Positions 12,801 through 24,589 of a DNA stretch of 64,000 nucleotides are shown piece after piece. Source of the DNA: Macquaria australasica (taxonomy: Eukaryota; Chordata; Actinopteri; Centrarchiformes; Percichthyidae); contig SEMN01000012.1 in NCBI GenBank assembly GCA_005408345.1, positions 496,001-560,000 on the forward strand, given 5' to 3'. Both the position numbers and the translations under genes were made by a program. Position 1 is the stretch's first letter. Every line of letters starts with the position of its first letter. The notes below the pieces were generated by a model, which did no database searches, had not been told where the DNA came from, and saw nothing but the letters and a program-made list of their open reading frames with translations.

Positions 12801-15800
12801 TTTTAAAGAGCTCTCATGTATAAAATATTAAGCTTTCAGATGCATTAACTGATTTGCAGTTTTATTCAAGTCGGCTAAATGAAACAGGAAGTGATTAAGT
12901 GCTTTGCTCAATGACTCATCAGCAGGCTAAACATTAGGGCTTAAAACCCAGTCCAACATTAATGACACAAACTTATTTGAGCCATTCTACATTTTTACAT
13001 GAACCGATCCTTAACTAAATATAATGCATGAAAATCCTAAATAATACTAGAACAAAAGATGTGAATATAAATGCATTTGGCAAGACAAAAAAAAACTGGG
13101 GAAATGGGTAAAAAAAGAGGAAAAGTTTATAATGAGAAAATATTAGCTAAAAAAGAAGAGAAGACAACAGTTGGATACTGTGTTGGAAATGTAATTAAAA
13201 GACAAGCATTAAAAGGTTTCTCTTCTTCAAAGATAAGTGTTCAAAAAACCTGTAAAAAATGCATGCAATCTGGTTTATGTACATATGCTTCTCTCCTTTC
13301 TATATGTTTCTATTCGTGCCTATTTATTCTGTCTTTTCTGTTTATTCACTGTACTGAAGGACCACTTTCCCCTTTTCCTCTTCCTTTCCCTTTCCTCTCT
13401 AACATGTTTGCCTCTGTGAGAAAGAGGTGAAGTTCAGGTTAGGTTATCAGTCCTGCAGACTTTTCTCTCCAGGAAACAGGTATTAGGAAGTGTTGAACCT
13501 CATCCTGTGCCTAACTGGTGGTTTCTCTTGCAGAGAGTCCATTCAGTGTATTATTCCTCAGTGTCTCTCTGTCGTCTACTTATTCTCGTTCCTACCATTT
13601 CCTGTTGAAGCAGGAAGAGCTTTGTTGTGGTTTGAAACGTTGACAAATTCATTTCCTGTTTTAAATTCTTTTCATTTAGCAAAAACACTCAAAAGTAATT
13701 CTGCTGATGTTCAAGATTGATGGTGCAAAAAGTTTTTTTTTCCAGTTTGGACAGTCAAAGAGCAGGAATTAACACACACACACACACACACACGCAGACA
13801 TGTGAAATATTTCCTGTTGTTGCTCACTTTTTCCTGTCACGATGACAGTGTGATGTCATCTTGTGACTCCTCGGCTCTGCCCCCTTAGAAAGATGCCAAG
13901 AACTCGTCTGATGCAACTTACCCAAAACTCATGTTGGGTCTTATCATTAAAGGTACCGTGTGGCTTATTGCACATAAACATGTTTGTTTACATTCAATGG
14001 GTCTTACCAATATCTCAAATATCCCTAAGCCAAAATACATCTTTTTGAATGTTTGGAACTTGCACTGTGATCATCTTCTCTTTAACTGGCACCTTTATGA
14101 CAGATTACCACCACTTACTGCCGAAATCCATTACCAGCGATTACCAAGATTTTTGCTTGTGCCCTGTCAAAAACTCTCCGATTGTTTTATTTGAATAATT
14201 GTCAGAGGCTAGAGGAGGCAAACTATCCAAGATTTCTCAATAAAAAGGCAACGTTTAGAGAAAGGTCTGCATAAAAAGCTAAATTTTGTGTTGCAAAACT
14301 TTGCTTTTTCTCTCTTCCAATCCCTTCATGTCACCTCTGCATCCTTGTATGATGTTGCAATACAGAGACCTGATCATCAAAACATTTCTCACCAGTAGTC
14401 AAAACCTCCACAGGGTATGAGGAATATTGTCTAATATGGTCAAAAGCTCCGGAACAGCTTCTAAAAGGGACCTTGTGATGAGATTGTTTTGCCCACTGCT
14501 GTTTCAAAGGTCAAGACTTCACTTTCAATCTCAACTTTTAAGCCAGCATGCACAAGAATTCTTTAAAATGTTCAGAAAAGAAATGGAAATTTGAATGTCT
14601 ACAATTCCATGACAGCTGGGCCAATTTCATCTGCTGATGAAGCTCATGTAATACAATTGAAAGCTCCAGAGAAGCTAATGGAGCTTGAGGAGAGATAGTA
14701 TCGACAACTCCATGGGATATCTTTGTCCATAACCAGTTACTCTCTTTAGGTTTGAGTGCAACAGTTGGTTAAGACAAACTCAGCCGTTTATCTTGACCTT
14801 TGAGCTGTTACGTCTCTTTTTGCTTTCTTTCAAAGGCCTTCGTCTCATTTCTCACTGCTAAAATCAAATATAAATCTCTGCAGCTGCCTTTCATCACATT
14901 GTGCCAACAGTAATCAGTCCATATATCTCTGAACAGAGGATTTTCAGGTCATGTGGCACCTCTAACGGCCACATGGGAAGTCTTCTTGTGCAGCAGCTTT
15001 CAACAGAATTCAGACTTTGGTAGATCGATATCAATCTGATGTCTGTGTATTAAGTATGACATTAGAGCTGGGAGTCAATTAGCCTAGCTTAGCATAAAGA
15101 CTGGAAGCAGGGGGAAACAGCTAGCCTCTCCAAAGTTATGTCCAAAGTTCAAAAATAAGCCTGCCAGCACTTCTGCATTTTAATAATTAGTAATAGGTAT
15201 ATTCTTAAACTTTGAACTGGGCTAAGTTAGCTGCTTCCAGTCTTTTTGCTAAGCTAAGCTAAGCTAAGCTAAGCTAATCACCTCCTAGCTTTAGCTCCAT
15301 GGTTAGCGCACAGACTTGAGAGTGGTATCAAACTTCTCATCTAACGTTACAATAACGCTCAGCCAGAAAGCAATTATCAGTTTATAGCAAAGAATAGTAT
15401 CTGGACAATTATTCCCTGTTGTTACCGCATGATAGATGCACATATCTAGTCATGACAAAAAGGCTAAAGCCCTGCTTACAACCAACCTCAGGCTGCTATA
15501 TTCACTAAACTCCACATAACAACATACTGAGACTCTTACCAAGCACTCCACACAGCTTAAATGTCTCTTTTTCCTGTGCAGCTGTTATTTATTTAGTTAG
15601 TATTTGTACAGAGCCAGTTCTGTCATCGAACTCCATGTTGGCATCTCACATGGTTGCTACATTATTTGCAGTGCAAATTCAACTGTAAGAAAGGAAATGA
15701 AATCAATCAGGCCCTAACAGGCAATTACCTCCTCATTCAGTTTTCGTCGATACTCGTCCAGTTCTGACAGAGACTGGTGGCCATGCTGGAAGAACTGGGC

Positions 15801-16556
15801 CTGGGCCTCCATCAGCGACAACATCTGACAGGAAGCACGAGAGAGCATTTCTTACAGTAACTTTTTTAACAAGATATCCTGAGCAAATCCAGAATAAATT
15901 TTTTTTTAAAAAGCCCAAAAAGGCATTTGGACACAGTACAATTACCGCTGCAATTACATGCTTTCAGTACGGTATACACTTTTAAAGATGCAGACACCAC
16001 GTATTTACAAAAGCAACAAAATAAACTTAAAATAGGTCAACATGAACTCACTGCCATCAGAATGTCTGTCTTCTTCTTGGCTTCAATGACATTAATCTGA
16101 AACAAAAAGGAAGCAGCGGTTAGAGACAGTGTTCATGTTTCCATAACCAAAAAAAACAAAACTCACTGGCCAGTTAAACCACAAGTCTGGAGAGGAGCCC
16201 CGAGGCAAACCTGTTATCATTCAAAACAGCAAAAGCAAAACTACACAGAGACGTGCTTTTCCAGGCTGTTTTTGGTGCCTGGATGAACTATTTATATAAC
16301 TGTTTTTTCCCTTTGAACATCTTTTGGCTGATCGGTACATTTGTTTTCTCATATATGTAGTTTAAAGTGAAGTGGAACCTGTATAAGCCTGTTTTTATGC
16401 ACACACAAGTGCAGGTTAATGAATTAATACTCCAACTCCAACTTTATTATTATTATCCAGGACGACATTTGGTTTGCATGCAGGCATTTACACACAGGTC
16501 ACAGCATACACTGATGAACTGCAACAATCAATAGTCAAGGACATACAAGCAATAAA

Positions 16557-16589
<33 letters not shown>

Positions 16590-19500
16590 TACACATATAT
16601 ATATATATACATATATATACATATATATACACATATATATATATATACATATATATACATATATATATATAGACAGTGTTCATGTTACATATATAGACAG
16701 AGTCTCCATTACATTAAGAGGTTCAGTCTTTCACTGGCTACAGGAAGAAAAAGGTTTTACTTCATCCAGCTTCTCACCTCCAGGACGTAATCCAGGGCCT
16801 CAGACCGAAAGGCCCTGCGTGCGTTGAGCAGAGCATTGCTCGCCTCCTCCACTTCGTGCTGTTTCCCCCGCGGGGCCTGAGCGTTCCTCACCAGCGCCCC
16901 CTCCAGGCACTCGCTGCCGCGCTCAAACTCCTTGCGCACATCCTTGAACCGACGGACATCCCTGAGAGACGGGAAGGGAGGAAAAGAGGAACGTTTGGAT
17001 AGATTTTAAAGGGGGATACATAGTCTTTTAAAAAATATATTTTAAAAAGCTCTTAAAGGTTTGGTCACATTTTATAGATTATTTACCTGTAGATTTATAT
17101 ACCTTACTTGTAAGGAGTCAGTACATCTATTCAAAAAAGCACCATGCACTACAGAACACATTTTTACATTTTGGGCATTTTTATTCTATTTATTTTTCTT
17201 TTGGAAAAACATTATGTATGTTTTTAACTCTTGTCATTTCATTTTTTTCTGTCCATCAGCTTTTATGCATTCCTGTTTGCCATTTGATTACAGACCTGCG
17301 AGCTCAGAGGGTTAAACCACATCCAAAATGTGTCACTGGCTAAAAATGCAGCTAACCACCGTTGTCACATGCTATGAGACATCCTCTCCCTCGTCTAATC
17401 CACCACATCATTCCCGCTAATAAGAGCAGACTCCAAGACAAAGTACGAAGAGAAGGAAAATGAAGGATCATAAACCTCTAATATTTTTTTCATGTGGTGT
17501 GCTAATGGTTGGCAGACATGCAGGGGAGTGACTCAGCCTGAAGAAGGTGGCTGAGTACGAATTACACTGCTGCTGGTGGGAGAGAGGCACCAAAAATGAA
17601 AAATAAAAATAGGTAAAATAAAGGGAAAGCTATCAAAGCAGCTCACTCACTCTTTGACAAAGTTCTGTAGCTTTGTCTTGACCGACTTCTGTGTGATCTC
17701 AATCACTTCCTAAAAAGGGAAAAGGAGACAGCGACACAGTGAGCACAGATAACTGCTACATGTCAAATGTTCAACAGCGCGCTGCAGCCATACCACACAC
17801 TGAGGCTGATAAGCGCCATGACTGGAATGGAGATTGTGGTGCAAAGATGGTTAGTCAAACGGCCCAGACAGACAGACACACTCACCCCATGTGCGTCCAA
17901 GATGATAGACAGCTTTTTGGAAAATGTGTCCAAACATTCCTGCAGGACAGACATCTTAGATTAGACTCTGCATTTACTCAAATCTTAACAGCAACGTCAA
18001 GTTTTTTATCCACAACAACCATCTGTTTAGTAGTGCAGCTTGTCAATTCAGATAAAACCCATGCTGTATAACACAAAGTTATAAACAAACACTTTCTTTG
18101 ATTAAATGTGACATAATCTTGAGTGGGAAAATGACATGAGAATATAAATAACTCCCTGACGACTGTGCTCCTCTCACCTCCATCATCTTGTCCCCGGAGC
18201 AGTGGTGTCCCAGCTCCCGGAGGCCGGTGACGAAGCTCTTGCTGGTCTGGCAGTAGACTCTGCCTGCCTCCAGCATGGCCTGGCATTGTTTCACAAGCTG
18301 GTTGACACAAACGTGCAACACCACGGTCAAATTCTTATCCCGAATACCCAAACAAGAGACACTTGAGGTGACTTTATACTTAAATGTAATGGAGGAGTTA
18401 TTCCGGGAGTCCACACATTGAGGCAATGAAACAGCCAGAATTAGAGGTTATTCTAATTGAGCGTAATCACTGCACACACTGAATATAACCTCCAGCTTCT
18501 GTAAAATACTGTCTGGAGCTCATTAAACTGCATTACAGCCAGAACATTACTGAGTTTTACAGGCTGGATTTTGATTTTGAATAGTGGGTTTTATATAGTT
18601 ATATTTGATAAATCTGATAACAAGATATTGCCAATATTTTATTCTACTTAAGTGAAATATATATATATGTACTTTTAAAAGAAGAATCGACTCATCCTTT
18701 CTATTGCAAATGGAAAGTGGAATTCATAAGAAATAAACTACACCCTTACTTGATTCAATACACACAGCTTCACCTGCTCTGGTACGGCCATGTGGCTAAT
18801 GTTAGCTAACGTTAGCAAACATCAGATAGATATTGCTGTTTAACTGACATATCTGAGTCACTTTCCTGACTTTACGACTATTCCCTTCTTGTGCCACTGT
18901 TAAGGCTACATTTTAGCATTTATTGGCATTATCTTGTAATTGCATCGCTCTTCAGCATAAGTTACATAGGCTACCTGGCATACAGCTTGCTTTGCTGCAC
19001 CCGTTAGCGTTGGACAACCTACACCTTTTATTTCTACGCCGAGTTTGATGACCTTGTTAACCGGAGCATGTGAAAACACCTGTGTGGATGTGAGTGAGCC
19101 TTTAATGTACTGCAGTTTCTTTTAGCTGATAACAGTGAGCCAATAGGCCTTTTTCATGGATGTCACAGTAGGAAGGTAGTTTGAGGTACAGAGGTACATT
19201 TCCATTTTAGGCTACTTTATACTTCCACTCCATTATTTTTCAAAAGGAAATTTTGTACTTTTTACTCCACTACATTTTAGCAGCTATAGTTACTTTGCAA
19301 ATTAAGATTTTACATACAAAACAATATGGTCAGCTTATAAAATATGATATATTGCAACCCAACACTATGTAAAAAACCTAACACAAGCTCCAGCTAGACC
19401 AACTACAACATTAAAATGGTACTTATACAATAATGCATCAGTATCAACAATCCAATAACATAAAATGTAATAATATAACTCAATATGCACACAATATACT

Positions 19501-20252
19501 TTTTCTTTTGATACTTGAAGTCCATTTTGCTAATAAAACTTTCACTTCAGTAACATTTTGAACATTTTGAATGTAGGAACTGATTATTTTTGATAATAAC
19601 ACTGTGGTATTACCTTTAGGGATCAGGTTATTTTTTCCACCATGGAAAAAGAAAAGATCCAAATGTTTTTTTGTTTGTTTTTTTTATGTCTGCAGATCAG
19701 GCACGTTACAGCATGATACAGCGTAAGATGGTATCAGAAGGAGTTTTTTGCTCAAGGGCACTTCTTGCCTGAGGGGCTTGAACCCAGTTAGTCCAGTTTT
19801 TTATAAATCCCTGCATTTCCCTGCTCCCACACATAAATCACACACTAGTCCTTTGTCTAGGACTTCTAGTTTATTCCCATGGTTTTTTTTATAAACTGTA
19901 CAAGAGCTGCAGAGTCACAAACCGCAGAGAGTGATGTGTCGTTAAGATTCATGCATATTTAGGATCATCAAGGAACAGAAACGCAACATGTGACCCCTCT
20001 ATATCAGATGAATAGATCTGAAACTGTAACATTTCAGAACACAAACACGCAATGGGGAATACGGGTTATCGTATCGAAGCAGAACAAACTAGTTCTCTCT
20101 GTTGTAGGACAATACGATGGGGAAGCAGCACCTGCAGCTACTTCCTGCTCGCTGTCAGGTGAAAAAATACCTCAACCACCGCCGCCCACCTCTCACTTCA
20201 CTGCCTCTTCACATGAGGAGCATGTGTCCGACAACATCTGATACCTGTCTAT

Positions 20253-20303
<51 letters not shown>

Positions 20304-23300
20304 GGAGGGAACATTTTTGAAAGCAGGGCAGTGACTCAGTATGATATTATAAACGTGTGTGTAGGTGCGTGTATCTCACCTTGTCTAATCGCGTCTCGAG
20401 TTCACTCACATCGCTTTGGACCACTTCGATTTCAGCTCTGAAAACACACACAAAGTCACACACACAAGAGCTGGGTGTCAAAGGTCAACTTACAGTAACA
20501 CATGAACCCCGGTGTGCTGATGTTCACGGTACATTTTATGGAGAGGCAGTGCCAAACATTTAGTCAATCTGACAAAAGTTGAAATCAAGTGAAAGGTAGT
20601 ACTGAAATGATTAGTTAATAAAAACAGAAAACTGATGGACAAAAATGTTAATAATCGATTAACTGTTGAAGTCGTTTATCAAGACAATATGGCCAACGTT
20701 CACAGGTTTCAAATTTCTTGAATTTTTACTTTTACACCACTGTAAATGGATTTTTTTTAAATTATTTTCTGACATTTTATACATTAATACTTTAATATTC
20801 CCTGTTTTCTGGCTTTGCATGTTGTGTATTGTGCTGCATGTTTTAATTTGTAGCTAACAATGTAGCATAATGATATCTTTACAAACAGTACTGCGTGGTG
20901 ATTCAGCACTTATAAAGCAAAATTAACTGATTGATTAATTTAGTAATATTTTCTTTTTATTATTTGCGCTAAGGGCTTATAAACCTTTCCACTAACAAGC
21001 AACATCTGTCCAGGTGACTACAGATGAAAAATAGCACTTTGGCTAACACTGGGACATTTACAGCGACATTCGTTAATGTGCACTGTCCCTGTTAAATAAA
21101 CCAATAAATAAATAAAATCAGTGAACTGAAAATATAATAAACAGATTAATGATAATGAAAATAGCCATTAGTTATGGTATAGAAAAAAACAGTAACTAAA
21201 ATAATAAGTGCATGAAGAGTATTTAAATTGAAATGTAACTCCAATTTAAACACTTTTTTTAAAAATCATTTACAATTTGTAATTTATCATTTGACCCTGA
21301 TTTATCTCCAGTACGTTTCCCCTCAAGCTCTCCAACACATATACTGTAGCCTCCATACAGCACTGCATATTTTGTTGTTTTAATGCTTCAGTGAAGCTTC
21401 AGCAATCGTGGCTGCATCGAAACAGCAAATGGAAAATCCCTGTGCTTTTTTTTTTTATGCCCACTTCGTTGTAATCTAGCATGACATCTTTTGGTATTTT
21501 TAGAGTTCTTGAGTAGCGGTTTTAAATATAACGTAAGTGTGTTTGAACAGAGCTTAGGTAAGTGTAAGTATTCTAAGTATTCAGACTGTAAAAGCAAATA
21601 TCCAGAATGCATGTTGCTCATGATGGATTAATACCCTTGGGTTTCTGAGCATAAGAGCTGGCCTTCTCCAACCTCTCTCTCTCTCTCTCACACAAAAGCG
21701 CCTCACAAGTCCTGTGCCTGGCTAGTTTGTTGGTTTTTGTCATAACAGTCAGTATCTCTCTCTGCCTCTCGTCTCTTCTCAAACCAACAGCTCAACCGTG
21801 TGGTTTCCGCTGCCTTCCACCAACAGTACAGAGACACAGAAAGAGGCAGAAAGAGAGAGAGAGAGAGAGAGAGAGAAGAAGAAGAATAAAAAGGAGGCTA
21901 GACTGAGGAGGGCCGGGACAGACAGTAACTGTTTGTGTTTCTGTGTTTGTTAGTGCGGGGATGTTTGAATCAAAGTCTGAGGTCATGTCCTCTTGAAATA
22001 CGACCAAATGAGAAGTCAGCTAAGGAGGAGAAGGAAAGAAAGGAGAGGAGAGGAGAGGATGAGAAAAAATAAAAACACCAACAGGAGGCCAAATATTCAT
22101 CTTCATTAAAGCGGCACATCCTTTTCATGTCTCTCTGAATTAAGAGTCACGTTTTGTTTTGTTTTTTGGATGCATGCGAGACAGAGAGTAAGAGAGCAAA
22201 CTGAGACAGAGCTGTAGATGAGTTTCCGCCGTGGTTGTCCCCACAGAAAACACACTTCCTGCCTCTCCTGTTGATCACCTCTGCACATCTCGCCTCACTT
22301 CCTGTTGCCCTCCCACCACCCCGTCACCTAGCAACAGGAGGCAGCACATTTTGAGTGGCTGTCCCCGGCAGCCCCCCCCCCCCTTTTCCTCCTCTCTTTT
22401 CCTTCACTTTCTCTGTTTATCTGTTTGATTGACTGTGTTTTATATCTGGGAGCCGTCCTCCCTCCTTTCCTTCCTCTGCTCTCAGCCTGACACGAGTCCT
22501 CGCCGCTGCAGCTGCCACAACTCAAACTTTCCACCACTGTGCAAGCCTCATAATAGAGAGAGGGAGAAAGACAGGCTGAGGCTCAGGATTGAAATATGTC
22601 CAATCAGCTGGAAGATATGACACCAGCCGCTGTGGCTCAGGCAGAGTGCCAACAACTATCGGGGCACACCCAAGTTCTGACAAACTCTCTCTTGAGCTCC
22701 TTGCAAAACCAATTTAGTGACACTTCCCTTTTGATTACAGCAGATTCTGAGTCTGTGTTGAAAGGAAATTGATTGCACAGACTCAAGCTGACATGCAGTG
22801 GAGATCCACTGACAGCATAGTTAGGAACTTTAGAGGCTTTTAATGAGGTTTTAGAGGCTTAAAATCAGCTAGTAAGTAGCTCTTTGAGTGAGTGATGTCA
22901 AGGAAGTTAGATTTTTACAAATATCAGAAAAAGGCACAAGCTAAGAAATCCGTGTTTGCAATACCCGTGCATCACCATAACTTTATACCCTTATTTCTTG
23001 GAGGACAATATTGAATTTCCAGAGCTAATATAAGCTTCCTGTGGTTCAATGACACATCAAAATGCAGCCCAGAACAGCAGCAGCAGCAGACCTCAGATCA
23101 GTGTCTTCAGCCCTGCAGGCCTGCATATTGTCTCATTCCCTGTACTGACCCCCAGCACTGTCAGTGACATGCCGTGGCTTGACCCTCAGACCCAGTGGGA
23201 CTGCTGATAGCACCAGCAGTTCAAATCGACCAATTCAGGACCATTAAATGCTTTTACACACAGAGTCATTAAAAAGCCACTAACATGAGGATATAGCAAC

Positions 23301-23511
23301 ACATACCTTCAAAAATTAATATAATTAAAGTATATATTGCTTTTTTTATCAGTGTAATGGGACAGATTTTAAACTCTTTTTTGTGTGTTTTGCTGCTTCA
23401 GCCTCCCTTTTCATTGACTACATCACCATCAGCACTAAAGCACAGGTGAAACTCTTACCTGAAGCGCGGAGAGTCCTTCAAACACTCCTCAAAGTCCAGC
23501 TTGACTGTCAT
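3628..23511 (-). CDS. acap1: acap1: ArfGAP with coiled-coil/BAR, ankyrin repeat and PH domains 1 (complete, 23 exons)
   Basis: An Arf6-directed GTPase-activating protein that in mammals binds membrane and cargo (integrin, GLUT4, transferrin receptor) during recycling from endosomes. Exons, 5' to 3': 23511-23459, 20437-20380, 18297-18178, 17939-17886, 17709-17651, 16961-16778, 16096-16052, 15824-15729, 12674-12600, 12418-12306, 12100-12049, 11897-11797, 11629-11518, 11339-11125, 11044-10975, 10784-10690, 8517-8318, 8039-7989, 7764-7589, 6932-6823, 5596-5486, 5393-5332, 3725-3628. All introns are GT-AG, all phases agree, and the CDS is 2310 bases (769 residues plus TAA; human ACAP1 is about 740). 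The start MTVKLDFEECLKDSPRFR and the motifs CLLQADSER and ADALAHGADVNWVN match ACAP1 rather than ACAP2 or ACAP3 as I recall them. Domains: BAR about 1-250, PH about 268-366, ArfGAP about 405-525, ankyrin repeats about 600-735. The main uncertainty is the donor of exon 22. Confidence 0.94.
5332..7764 (-). CDS. acap1: acap1 exons 19-22: ankyrin repeats
   Basis: Exon 19 (7764-7589) encodes an acidic run, LHPGALLYRSAAL and ADALAHGADVNWVN. Exon 20 (6932-6823) encodes CEFLLQNGANVNQADSNGRG and PLHHATILGHTG. Exon 21 (5596-5486) encodes LFLKRGADYNARDKNQKD. Exon 22 (5393-5332) encodes LLRIAKMNKEMREMDGAFG. These are the ANK repeats found behind the ArfGAP domain in ACAPs. The exon 22 donor (CAG|gtcact) is weak, and an in-frame stronger-looking donor lies 48 bases downstream. 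Confidence 0.9.
6374..6398. repeat. CA microsatellite in acap1 intron 20
   Basis: A run of about 12 CA units. The surrounding sequence is intronic and AT-rich with no exon signal. Confidence 0.85.
6776..6809. repeat. TG microsatellite just past the acap1 exon 20 donor
   Basis: About 16 TG units on the + strand, which read as CA in the acap1 transcript, starting about 14 bases beyond the exon 20 donor at 6822. CA repeats this close to a 5' splice site are known hnRNP L binding positions in other genes. Confidence 0.85.
7065..7577. repeat. Degenerate dispersed fish repeat abutting acap1 exon 19
   Basis: The stretch contains phrases such as cacatttcatggcaatt and tttatcctctggggaccat, which belong to a dispersed teleost repeat I recognise by its 'atgaatcctctggggaccat' and 'ccatgaaatttggtacagac' phrases. 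A related piece lies at 30598-30715. The repeat ends about 11 bases from the exon 19 donor. The class of element is uncertain. Confidence 0.45.
7989..8517 (-). CDS. acap1: acap1 exons 17-18: end of ArfGAP and proline-rich linker
   Basis: Exon 17 (8517-8318) starts with GDKESWIRSKYVEKKFIQKL, which finishes the ArfGAP fold. It then runs into a basic, proline-rich stretch (PRPPPPLKPKPNRATLPR) that resembles an SH3 ligand. Exon 18 (8039-7989, 51 bases) continues the linker as SPSDLVQKNNTGFHK. I see no clear counterpart of the human Akt-site context (around Ser554), though RATLP is a basic Thr context. Confidence 0.9.
8048..8066. repeat. AG microsatellite in acap1 intron 17
   Basis: About nine AG units beside the exon 18 acceptor; on the transcript strand this is the CT-rich polypyrimidine tract of that acceptor. 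Confidence 0.7.
8518..10244. other. acap1 intron 16, distal part; nothing coding seen
   Basis: AT-rich intronic DNA with short open frames but no exon-like segment. 'aataaataaatgcattaat' style low complexity occurs at about 9598-9650. No family member could be assigned. Confidence 0.5.
10245..10655. mobile_element. MITE-like element with terminal inverted repeats in acap1 intron 16
   Basis: The left end reads ttaaagggatactccac and the right end, reverse-complemented, attaaaggggcattccact. That is an imperfect inverted repeat of about 17 bases bounding a 411-base non-coding element. The internal phrase ctacatttcccataatgca is typical of a common percomorph interspersed repeat. The element ends 35 bases from the acap1 exon 16 donor side. 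No transposase is present, so it is non-autonomous. Confidence 0.6.
10690..11339 (-). CDS. acap1: acap1 exons 14-16: ArfGAP catalytic domain
   Basis: Residues 375-500. The zinc finger is C418-x2-C421-x16-C438-x2-C441, and the catalytic arginine finger is R446 in CSGIHR, equivalent to the essential arginine of human ACAP1. SLGVHFSKVRSLTLDSWEPE and LMCELGNTVINRIYEA follow, so the GAP should be active. Exon 14 begins with a poly-glycine insert (about residues 387-395) encoded by GGA/GGG/GTA codons, a low-complexity linker between PH and ArfGAP. Confidence 0.94.
11346..11377. repeat. CA microsatellite at the acap1 exon 14 acceptor
   Basis: CA runs with small interruptions on the + strand; on the transcript strand they are UG repeats ending 7 bases before the exon 14 acceptor AG, in the place of a polypyrimidine tract. 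Confidence 0.8.
11470..11508. repeat. TG microsatellite in acap1 intron 13
   Basis: TG repeats interrupted by CG steps, beginning close to the exon 13 donor at 11517. With the CA run at the other end they make up most of this 178-base intron. Confidence 0.75.
11518..12418 (-). CDS. acap1: acap1 exons 10-13: PH domain
   Basis: Residues 249-374. The phosphoinositide-binding PH domain opens with MEGYLYKRASNAFKTWSRRW and continues through NQLVYQKKFKDQPTVVVEDL, RRFCFEVVSPSKSCLL and the closing helix with the invariant Trp in QQAWISAVQNSIASAF. Introns here are 167-268 bases and the last one carries a GT/CA microsatellite next to the exon 13 acceptor. Confidence 0.93.
11631..11652. repeat. CA microsatellite forming the acap1 exon 13 acceptor tract
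   Basis: About 11 CA units read as UG in the acap1 transcript and run directly into the exon 13 acceptor TAG. Confidence 0.8.
13770..13793. repeat. CA microsatellite in acap1 intron 8
   Basis: About 11 CA units within the 3 kb intron between exons 8 and 9; no coding signal nearby. Confidence 0.8.
14430..14760. repeat. Dispersed 'agctccagaacagct' repeat, copy in acap1 intron 8
   Basis: Contains gctccggaacagcttct, aaagggaccttgtgatga, ctgctgtttcaaaggtcaa and catctgctgatgaag, the same ordered phrases seen at 26860-27090, 34640-35190 and 46695-46870. This is a dispersed family with at least four copies in the window. No open frame or clear termini, so the class is unknown. Confidence 0.6.
15060..15385. 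mobile_element. Percomorph MITE-like repeat with (GCTAA)n, acap1 intron 8
   Basis: Phrases tagcttagcataaagactg, gaagcagggggaaacagct, the pentamer run (GCTAA)n at 15246-15276 and gagagtggtatcaaact followed by ttctcatctaac match a very common percomorph non-autonomous repeat as I remember it. The outer parts are partly complementary (ttagcataaagactggaagc against gcttccagtctttttgctaa), so it can fold back. This copy is degenerate. Confidence 0.6.
15729..23511 (-). CDS. acap1: acap1 exons 1-8: BAR-domain region
   Basis: These exons encode residues 1-223, the bulk of the crescent-shaped membrane-bending and dimerising BAR domain. Family landmarks are LEAGRVYCQTSKSFVTG in exon 3, KQHEVEEASNALLNARR in exon 6 and ALDYVLEINVIEAKKK across exons 6 and 7. 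Exon 9 (12674-12600, residues 224-248) adds the LNSAREKRDMEQRH helix that leads to the PH domain. The ATG at 23511 is followed at once by the family's conserved N-terminus, which fixes the start. Introns of about 1-3 kb separate most of these exons, in contrast with the compact 3' half. Confidence 0.92.
16557..16672. repeat. AT/ATAC low-complexity microsatellite in acap1 intron 6
   Basis: Alternating TA and TACA units; a spurious open frame runs through it. It starts about 106 bases from the exon 6 donor. Confidence 0.85.
19165..19665. mobile_element. 'Tactttttactccactac' interspersed repeat, acap1 intron 2
   Basis: The phrases actttatacttccactcc, ttgtactttttactccact, ttaagattttacatacaaaa and aataatgcatcagtatcaa are the ordered landmarks of a very abundant teleost non-autonomous DNA element as I remember it. 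A second, interrupted copy lies at 35830-36405. No transposase is present. Confidence 0.55.
20255..20302. repeat. GT microsatellite (24 units) in acap1 intron 2
   Basis: An uninterrupted 48-base GT run, about 77 bases past the acap1 exon 2 donor and CA on the transcript strand. Confidence 0.9.
20595..20720. mobile_element. Partial copy of the 'aatcgatta' AT-rich element, acap1 intron 1
   Basis: Contains gattagttaataaaaacag and taataatcgattaactg, matching one end of the longer copies at 44505-44862 and 46350-46697. The remainder is lost or too diverged to recognise. Confidence 0.45.
20721..23458. other. acap1 intron 1, 5' part
   Basis: Non-coding. Notable content is a CT/AG-rich zone (21674-21690, 21857-21878), an 11-base AG-GAG purine block near 22040, and a C run at 22371-22383. 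No exon with homology to any family was recognised; the open frames here are short and low-complexity. Confidence 0.5.
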
Positions 23512-23535
23512 CCCTCCGCTTAGTTAGTAGCAGAT

Positions 23536-23561
<26 letters not shown>
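23536..23561. repeat. CA microsatellite in the acap1 5' flank
   Basis: About 13 CA units, 25 bases upstream of the acap1 start codon, so probably in the 5' UTR or core promoter. Confidence 0.85.
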
Positions 23562-23567
<6 letters not shown>

Positions 23568-24037
23568 TGTATTTCCTTGGAAACTGACGCGAGCCCGGCA
23601 AGAAACTACTTAAATCTTCTCGGTTTTATCGCTCCACATCGGTACGCATTCTTCTTGTCGGTCTTTTTCTTTTTCTTTCACAGGTCTAGCCTATCATTTG
23701 TATTCCTGTTCACTCCTGTCTCTTGAAGGGGGACACCGTGTGCCTGGTCTGCCCTCCTCTGTCGCACATCCGAGCCAGGAGAGACGGCTTGTCACCGCTT
23801 ATGAATGAACGCAGCAGGGAGACGTTAGTTGCGCTGTTACCATGTTATCCGGGAAGTAAAAAAGAAAAGAATAAGCAGGTAAGTCCGTGTGTGCCGGTGG
23901 AGAGGATGCTGCAGAAAGTTTCCTCCGGAATAAAGTAGCCTTGTTGATCAAAACGGATCGATATTCCCAAATGAATACGATCAAATCAGATGGCAGCCGG
24001 TGGATGTTTCTTCCCAAGGGTGCCAAATGGAGTACTC

Positions 24038-24096
24038 TCTCTCTCTCTCGCTCGCTCTCTCTCTCTCTCCCCACACACACTCACACACACACGGTC
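24038..24096. repeat. CT then CA low-complexity tract
   Basis: CT repeats with CG interruptions followed by CA repeats, in the acap1-agfg2 intergenic region. Confidence 0.8.
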
Positions 24097-24589
24097 CAAC
24101 CCCCCATCTCACATCACACTATTTCCGGGTTTCTTACTCATGATGGCAAATTGTGGTTTTGAAGTAGGAAACTGCACAAAATGAGGGGTTAGACTAAAAA
24201 AAAAAGTCTATCTCATATGAATTTTAGTCTAAATCTATTAGGTTGCATCATGTGAAAAAGTGCAGTTTAATTTCCTAGAATCTGACTGATATTTGATATC
24301 ATACATTAGGCCATGTGGAAATTTTCTCCCCCTCATTTGGTTTCTCCAGTTGCTGTTTGTGTATTCCACCTGTCGGTTTCAGTGAAGTGTAGGCTGCACT
24401 TGCAGAGAGACTGGGTGTGTATTCTTGTCTGGCAACCTTTTCTGTTTTGCTTTTGTTGAGGTGTGCAGAAGGCAGCCTATAAGTCTCCCTCTGCGAACGA
24501 ATCCGTTTCTATGGAAGCCCATTCCTGCCAAACAAAAAATAAAGGGGAAGAAAACAGGTTAAACTTAATGCATGATCGAAACAAGAATA